This document shows, one piece after another, positions 59,581-64,000 of a DNA stretch of 64,000 bases; position 1 is the stretch's first letter, and each line of letters begins with the position of its first letter. Where the stretch lies: NCBI GenBank assembly GCA_004017275.1, contig SAKE01000010.1:124001-188000 (forward strand), given 5' to 3'. Both the position numbers and the translations under genes were made by a program. Source of the DNA: Mesorhizobium sp. GTDB lineage: Bacteria > Pseudomonadota > Alphaproteobacteria > Rhizobiales > Rhizobiaceae. The notes below the pieces were generated by a model. It was given only the letters and a program-made list of their open reading frames with translations. It was not told where the DNA came from and searched no databases.

Positions 59581-60201
59581 CTATTGGTCAAGGTCCGAAA
59601 TGTCCGACTTGACGCGATATCCTTTTTTCTGGGCCTCTTTCAAAAAATCTATCACCGAGTCTGGAAGGCGGCGCTTCTGTCCCGTAGCCTTTCGCCTTGC
59701 AGTCTGGATTCTCTCGAACGCAATCTCTGCTGCCTGCAAACTTACTTGGAAGCGATCAGAAATGTCTTCCGGGCTTTTCGCATCCCAAGCCAATTTTGTT
59801 GGTACAAGAAAGTAGGATGCGAAAATGTTCGCCTCACTTTCTTCGGCTCGTTCGATCGAGGTTGCATATACGCCTTTGAGGTTTCGACGGCGATGACCTT
59901 CGTGGCCGAGAAAGTAGTGGCCGAGTTCGTGGGCAATTGTGAACCTCGCTCGGGTTCGGCCGGCTTTGACATCATCCAGCACGTTCTCCTGAGCGATCAA
60001 CGTACCAGTCTCGTCGTTCATCGTTGCTTCGTTGTCGCCCAATTCGTCCTCTAGAGCGGACCGAAACGAAAAATTCTTCGCCAATTTTTGGATTTTTTCA
60101 AGAACGTAGTACATATCAAATGCAGGAACGTTCTCGATATTGAGTTTCCGACGAACAGAATTCGCTTGTTCTTCGATAAGTTCTGCCGCCAAACTAGACA
60201 T
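59581..60201 (-). CDS. ImmA/IrrE-type metallopeptidase
   Basis: A 206-residue protein with the zinc motif ARFTIAHELGHYFLGH near residues 85-100 (HExxH). ImmA/IrrE proteins cleave repressors of mobile elements or DNA-damage regulators. The C-terminal helix region FASYFLVPTKLAW is also typical. No helix-turn-helix partner lies upstream. ATG 60201 with GGTGG upstream is preferred over GTG 60210. Base composition is lower in GC than the surroundings, which suggests recent transfer. Confidence 0.88.
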   Translation of the reverse strand: MSSLAAELIEEQANSVRRKLNIENVPAFDMYYVLEKIQKLAKNFSFRSALEDELGDNEATMNDETGTLIAQENVLDDVKAGRTRARFTIAHELGHYFLGHEGHRRRNLKGVYATSIERAEESEANIFASYFLVPTKLAWDAKSPEDISDRFQVSLQAAEIAFERIQTARRKATGQKRRLPDSVIDFLKEAQKKGYRVKSDISDLDQ

Positions 60202-60486
60202 ATTTGCCACCGCTGGTCTAACCTGAAAAATTATATTGCGCCGCGCATCGTCTGTTGGCGGACGAATCTAAGTCACCTTGGTTAGTAGGTTAGCAAAAAC
60301 TAAATGAAATAGGTCCCGGCGTCTACAAGAAAAATCAATATGTAGTTAGGAATATCAGAAAAAAACTATATATAGCGTATGCCGATCTCTTGGCCGCCCC
60401 TTTGGAGACGTGCAAGAGGCGTCTGCGCCCCATTTGTCCCTTTTTAGTTCGGCCCGGTCGTGCGACCGGGCCGAAGCCAGCCGAAG
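60202..60486. other. AT-rich non-coding gap
   Basis: The 285 bases hold no convincing gene. Visible structure: AT-rich stretches AAAAAATCAATATG-like and ACTATATATAGCG, a direct repeat GGTTAGTAGGTTAG, and at 60448-60475 a 13-bp perfect hairpin TTCGGCCCGGTCG/CGACCGGGCCGAA. The last sits downstream of the following minus-strand gene. The ImmA promoter should be here. Confidence 0.5.
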
Positions 60487-60630
60487 TTATTTTCTTTTCC
60501 CGCCCTTGTTCGGTGCTTGGGTAAGCGCCGACGCGGCAACGGATTTGACCGCTTTCGAGGTATTCGGATTGCTCAAGAGCTTGGAAGCCTTTGAGGCAAC
60601 CGATTGCGAGGTACGTTCATTGCCAGCCAT
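60487..60630 (-). CDS. Small Ser/Lys-rich protein, 47 residues
   Basis: A 47-residue basic protein, MAGNERTSQSVASKASKLL then SNPNTSKAVKSVAASALTQ and a Lys/Gly-rich tail PNKGGKRK. The pattern is familiar from uncharacterised small rhizobial proteins but I cannot name a family. CGGAG about 7 bases upstream of the ATG at 60630 is a good ribosome binding site. Coding character is supported by this and the amphipathic helix. A GC-rich hairpin (60448-60475) follows. Confidence 0.6.
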   Translation of the reverse strand: MAGNERTSQSVASKASKLLSNPNTSKAVKSVAASALTQAPNKGGKRK

Positions 60631-60766
60631 TTTGATCTCCGATCATTGGCCATATGCGCCTCAGCTACCTCGACTTAGAGCACCGACTCCCCATATGATG
60701 TCCTTGCAACAGGAGAGGGGATTTCGATCTCTTCGCCCCGCGTGGGCTTCGGCTTATTCGCGGTAT

Positions 60767-60801
60767 CCAAAGCCGATCCGAAAGGGTCGGCTTTGGTTTT
60801 T
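60767..60801 (+). terminator. Orphan plus-strand intrinsic terminator
   Basis: CCAAAGCCGATCC (60767-60779) pairs perfectly with GGGTCGGCTTTGG (60784-60796; one G-T) around GAAA, followed by TTTTT. No plus-strand gene precedes it, so a small transcript starting between about 60640 and 60740 is possible. The upstream part has a TCCT-TGCAAC-AGGA hairpin. Not enough to call an RNA gene. Confidence 0.65.
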
Positions 60802-60848
60802 CAGATGTGTCGCATCATATGTTTCTCGTTTTGTTCCCTCTGCCATTT

Positions 60849-60872
60849 CGGCCCGATCTTACGACCGGGCCG
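60849..60872 (-). terminator. Hairpin downstream of nrdJ
   Basis: CGGCCCG...CGGGCCG arms with one mismatch (60849-60872), 31 bases past the nrdJ stop. The sequence is close to the hairpin at 60448-60475. No U-tract on the minus strand, so its terminator role is inference. Confidence 0.5.
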
Positions 60873-60902
60873 ATGATGTCGCGTTTCAGCGTTTCAATTT
60901 TC

Positions 60903-63900
60903 TCAGCTGCACCCGCTCGTAGCGCCACACGTGTCGCACTTCTCGCAAGTCCCGTTCCGCACCATCGTGAAATTCTGGCACTCGGAGCAGGAATTGCCGG
61001 TGTAGCCTTGCAGCAGTGACCTGGCGCGGCGGTCGTTGGCGAGTTTCTTGGCTTCGGCCGCCTCGACGGCCGCGGCGTCGGTGAACAATCCCGCCGTGGC
61101 GTCGGAAGCAACCCCCGCCGCCTCCTCGAAGGCGATGTCCTCGGCCAGTTCCTTCGCCCGCTCCTCATAGTCGCGCTTGTAGGCGACCGCTTCGTCGCTG
61201 GCCGGCTTCAACGCCAGCACGTTGGAGCCGGAGAAGGCGGTCGGCACCGAGCGGGCAGGGGCGCCCGAGGGTGCTGCAAAGCCCTTCGGCTCGTTGCCGA
61301 TCGCTCTCGACACCAGCTTCACAGGCGAACCGCGAGTCAGGCCCTTGGAGACGGCATCGGTCTTGCCTTCGCTGATGTTGCGGCCAAGCGCGGTGTTGGA
61401 AAAGTCCGACTGGTCGACATGGGCGAGGTCGTTGCGGCCGAGATACGAGATCGCCAGCTCGCGGAACACGTAGTCGAGGATCGACGTCGCGCTCTTGATG
61501 GCGTCGTTGCCTTGCACCATGCCGGCCGGCTCGAATTTGGTGAAGGTGAAGGCGTGCACATATTCGTCGAGCGGCACGCCGTACTGCAGGCCGAGCGAAA
61601 TGGCGATGGCGAAGTTGTTGAGAAGGCCACGCAGCGTCGCGCCTTCCTTGTTCATGTCGATGAAGATCTCGCCGAGACGGCCATCGTCATATTCGCCGGT
61701 GCGCAGGAAGATGGTGTTGCCACCGATCTTGGCCTTCTGCGTATAGCCCTTGCGGCGGCCGGGCAGCTTTTCCTGCTCGCGCGACACGCGCTCGATGATG
61801 CGCTCGACGATCCGCTCGGTAATCTGTGCGGCGCGCGCCGCCGCCGGTGCGGCGATCAGCTGCTCGAGGGCTTCGTCCTCATCGTCCTCGCCATCGGCGA
61901 GCAGCGAGGAATTGAGCGGCTGCGACAGCTTCGAGCCGTCGCGGTAGAGCGCGTTGGCCTTCAGCGCCAGCTTCCACGACAGCATGTAGGCGCCCTTGGC
62001 GTCTTCCACCGTCGCATCGTTGGGCATGTTGATGGTCTTCGAGATAGCGCCGGAGATGAAGGGCTGCGCTGCCGCCATCATCTGGATGTGGCTGTTGATC
62101 GACAGCGAACGCTTGCCGATCTTGCCGCACGGGCTGGCGCAGTCGAACACGGCGAGGTGTTCGGCCTTGAGGAAGGGCGCGCCTTCCAGCGTCATGGCAC
62201 CGCAGACATGGATGTTGGCGGCCTCGATGTCCTTCCTGGAGAAACCGAGCGCCGGCAGCATCTCGAACGAGAAATCGTTGAGCTGCTCGTCGGTGAAGCC
62301 GAAATTCTCCTTCACCCAGTCGGCGCCGAGCGTCCACTGGTTGAAGACGAACTTGATGTCGAAGGCCGACTTCAAGGCTGCGTTGAGCGCCGCGATCTTC
62401 TCGTCGGTGAAACCCTTCGCCTTGAGCGCGCCGGGGTTGATGGCGGGCGCCTGGTTGAGGTTGCCGTGGCCGACCGCATAGGCCTCCATCTCGCCGATCT
62501 GGGCTTCGGAGTAGCCGAGCGTGCGCAGCGCTTCCGGCACGGCGCGGTTGATGATCTTGAAATAGCCGCCGCCGGCCAGCTTCTTGAACTTCACCAGCGC
62601 GAAGTCGGGCTCGATGCCGGTGGTGTCGCAATCCATGACCAAGCCGATCGTGCCGGTCGGCGCGATGACAGTCGCCTGCGCATTGCGGTAGCCATGCTCC
62701 TCGCCGAGTTCGATGGCGCGGTCCCAGGCAGCCTTGGCGTGGGTCGCGAGTTCCTGCTGCTTCAGGTCGGAAGCGACCAGCGGTACCGGGTTGACGGCGA
62801 GCTTCTCGTAGCCCTGCTTTTCACCGTAAGCCGCACGGCGATGGTTGCGCATGACGCGTAGCATGTTCTGCGCATTGCGGTCGTAGTCGGCGAAGGCGCC
62901 GAGTTCGCCGGCCATCTCGGCCGATGTGGCATAGGCGACGCCGGTCATGATGGCGGTGAGTGCGGCGCAAATGGCGCGGCCTTCGTCGGAGTCATAGGGA
63001 ATGCCCGACGTCATCAGCAGGCCGCCGATATTGGCGTAGCCGAGGCCGAGCGTGCGGTATTCATAGGACTGCTTGGCGATCTCCTTCGACGGGAACTGCG
63101 CCATCATCACCGAGATTTCGAGAACGACGGTCCACAGCCGCACGGTGTGCTCGTAGGCGGCGATGTCGATCGTGCCGTCGGCGTTGCGGTAGGGCAGCAG
63201 ATTGATCGAGGCAAGGTTGCAGGCCGTGTCGTCGAGGAACATGTATTCCGAGCACGGGTTGGAGGCCCGGATCGCACCGGCGGAAGCGCAGGTGTGCCAG
63301 TCGTTCATCGTCGTGTTGAAATGCAGGCCCGGATCGGCCGATGCCCAGGCGGCGTAGCCGATCTTTTCCCAGAGATCCCTGGCCTTCAGCGTCTTCAGCA
63401 CCTTGCCGTCCTTGCGGGCGGTCAGGTGCCAGTCGGCATCATCCTCGACTGCGCGCAGGAAATTGTCCTTCAGCGACACCGAATTGTTGGAGTTCTGGCC
63501 CGAAACGGTCAGGTAGGCATCCGAATCCCAGTCGGTGTCGTAGGTCTTGAACGACATCGACGAATAGCCCTGCTTGGCGAACTGGATGACGCGGTAGATG
63601 TAGTTCTCCGGCACGGCGGACTTCTTGGCCGCCTTGATCTCGCGCTTCAGCGCGGAATTGATCGACGGATCGAAGCAGTCGTCGCCATTGCCTTCGCAGT
63701 TGACGCAGGCCTTCATGATCGCTTCGAGATGCTTCTTGACGATCTTGGAGCCGGTCACCAGCGAAGCGACCTTCTGCTCTTCGTTGACCTTCCAGTCGAT
63801 GAATTCCTCGATATCGGGGTGGTCGGCGTCGACAATGACCATTTTCGCGGCGCGGCGCGTCGTGCCGCCCGACTTGATGGCGCCCGCCGCGCGGTCGCCG

Positions 63901-64000
63901 ATCTTGAGGAAGCTCATCAGGCCCGACGAGCGGCCGCCGCCTGACAGCTTTTCGCCTTCGCCGCGCAGCAGCGAGAAGTTGGAGCCGGTGCCGGAACCAT
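60903..64000 (-). CDS. nrdJ: Vitamin B12-dependent ribonucleotide reductase, N-terminus outside window
   Basis: Class II RNR making deoxyribonucleotides with adenosylcobalamin. The frame is open to the window's right edge, so about 1032 C-terminal residues are seen. Landmarks: [20 protein letters not shown] at the edge, [52 protein letters not shown] and the C-terminal zinc/redox tail [23 protein letters not shown]. No frameshift. The cobalamin riboswitch often found upstream would lie beyond the window. Confidence 0.96.
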   Translation of the reverse strand, partial: GSGTGSNFSLLRGEGEKLSGGGRSSGLMSFLKIGDRAAGAIKSGGTTRRAAKMVIVDADHPDIEEFIDWKVNEEQKVASLVTGSKIVKKHLEAIMKACVNCEGNGDDCFDPSINSALKREIKAAKKSAVPENYIYRVIQFAKQGYSSMSFKTYDTDWDSDAYLTVSGQNSNNSVSLKDNFLRAVEDDADWHLTARKDGKVLKTLKARDLWEKIGYAAWASADPGLHFNTTMNDWHTCASAGAIRASNPCSEYMFLDDTACNLASINLLPYRNADGTIDIAAYEHTVRLWTVVLEISVMMAQFPSKEIAKQSYEYRTLGLGYANIGGLLMTSGIPYDSDEGRAICAALTAIMTGVAYATSAEMAGELGAFADYDRNAQNMLRVMRNHRRAAYGEKQGYEKLAVNPVPLVASDLKQQELATHAKAAWDRAIELGEEHGYRNAQATVIAPTGTIGLVMDCDTTGIEPDFALVKFKKLAGGGYFKIINRAVPEALRTLGYSEAQIGEMEAYAVGHGNLNQAPAINPGALKAKGFTDEKIAALNAALKSAFDIKFVFNQWTLGADWVKENFGFTDEQLNDFSFEMLPALGFSRKDIEAANIHVCGAMTLEGAPFLKAEHLAVFDCASPCGKIGKRSLSINSHIQMMAAAQPFISGAISKTINMPNDATVEDAKGAYMLSWKLALKANALYRDGSKLSQPLNSSLLADGEDDEDEALEQLIAAPAAARAAQITERIVERIIERVSREQEKLPGRRKGYTQKAKIGGNTIFLRTGEYDDGRLGEIFIDMNKEGATLRGLLNNFAIAISLGLQYGVPLDEYVHAFTFTKFEPAGMVQGNDAIKSATSILDYVFRELAISYLGRNDLAHVDQSDFSNTALGRNISEGKTDAVSKGLTRGSPVKLVSRAIGNEPKGFAAPSGAPARSVPTAFSGSNVLALKPASDEAVAYKRDYEERAKELAEDIAFEEAAGVASDATAGLFTDAAAVEAAEAKKLANDRRARSLLQGYTGNSCSECQNFTMVRNGTCEKCDTCGATSGCS

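Noticed and set aside
60660..60760. tRNA-like stretch (CTCAGCTACC...AGAGCACCGACT...TTTCGATC)
   Set aside because: D-arm and variable-arm resemblance, but the acceptor and T stems do not pair; not a functional tRNA. It may be a coincidence or a worn relic.
61419..62861. Plus-strand open frame of 480 codons
   Set aside because: Antisense to nrdJ; composition typical of GC-rich shadow frames.

Overview
The window comes from a GC-rich alphaproteobacterial chromosome, most likely Rhizobiales and close to Mesorhizobium. This rests on rhizobial gene families (DUF1127 and DUF1476 proteins, RpsD, a cobalamin-dependent NrdJ), the purC-purS-purQ-purL-bolA-grxD gene order, a TGA-N9-TCA iron operator of the RirA type, and several families of short intergenic palindromes typical of that group. 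Genus is an inference. I see no tRNA, rRNA, CRISPR array, insertion sequence or prophage. Two stretches look accessory: the AT-rich HicB/ImmA corner at 59.3-60.5 kb and the repeat-filled gaps.

Layout. 0-4.7 kb holds housekeeping genes on the plus strand: murI (5' end missing), a DUF3008 protein, rpsD, ttcA, an inositol monophosphatase-like enzyme and a TonB-like exported protein. 4.7-20.2 kb is mainly minus strand and carries the de novo purine set purC, purS, a small coiled-coil protein, purQ and purL, followed by bolA and grxD. A plus-strand ferric-siderophore-type ABC importer (binding protein, two permeases, ATPase) lies between bolA and grxD behind a perfect iron-box dyad. A MocR-type regulator diverges from a DUF1127 gene here. 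20.4-28.7 kb has the putative ATPase zeta subunit, an HpcH/HpaI aldolase, a VOC protein, purB, and an overlapping P1 peptidase and ABC binding-protein pair.

28.8-34.7 kb is a plus-strand operon resembling the CO-dehydrogenase/xanthine-dehydrogenase maturation set: flavin reductase, CoxD-like AAA ATPase, CoxE-like VWA protein, a Rid protein, two XdhC-type proteins and a MoeA-MocA fusion. It has no molybdenum hydroxylase structural genes beside it. 34.8-41 kb is mixed and contains a strong candidate small RNA at about 37.75-37.90 kb. 41-46.8 kb, minus strand, holds a tight three-gene catabolic module (N,N-dimethylformamidase-like protein, class III aminotransferase, beta-keto acid cleavage enzyme) and downstream of it a translationally coupled GNAT acetyltransferase/HDAC-fold deacetylase pair.

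47-57 kb carries a SRPBCC protein, alpha/beta hydrolase, 2OG-Fe(II) oxygenase, GFA protein, a cell-envelope trio (UppP-like, phosphodiester glycosidase, GH25 lysozyme lipoprotein), a LysR regulator with a clear operator, another DUF1127 gene and a methyltransferase. 57-64 kb has exported proteins of unknown function, including one frameshifted gene, the HicB/ImmA segment, and a class II ribonucleotide reductase that runs off the right edge.

The most promising undescribed biology is the amide hydrolase-transaminase-BKACE module with its acetylation writer/eraser neighbours, the candidate sRNA, and three operator-like dyads (iron box, MocR, LysR) placed exactly where regulation would act. All functional statements are from reading sequence and motifs; no database search was run.
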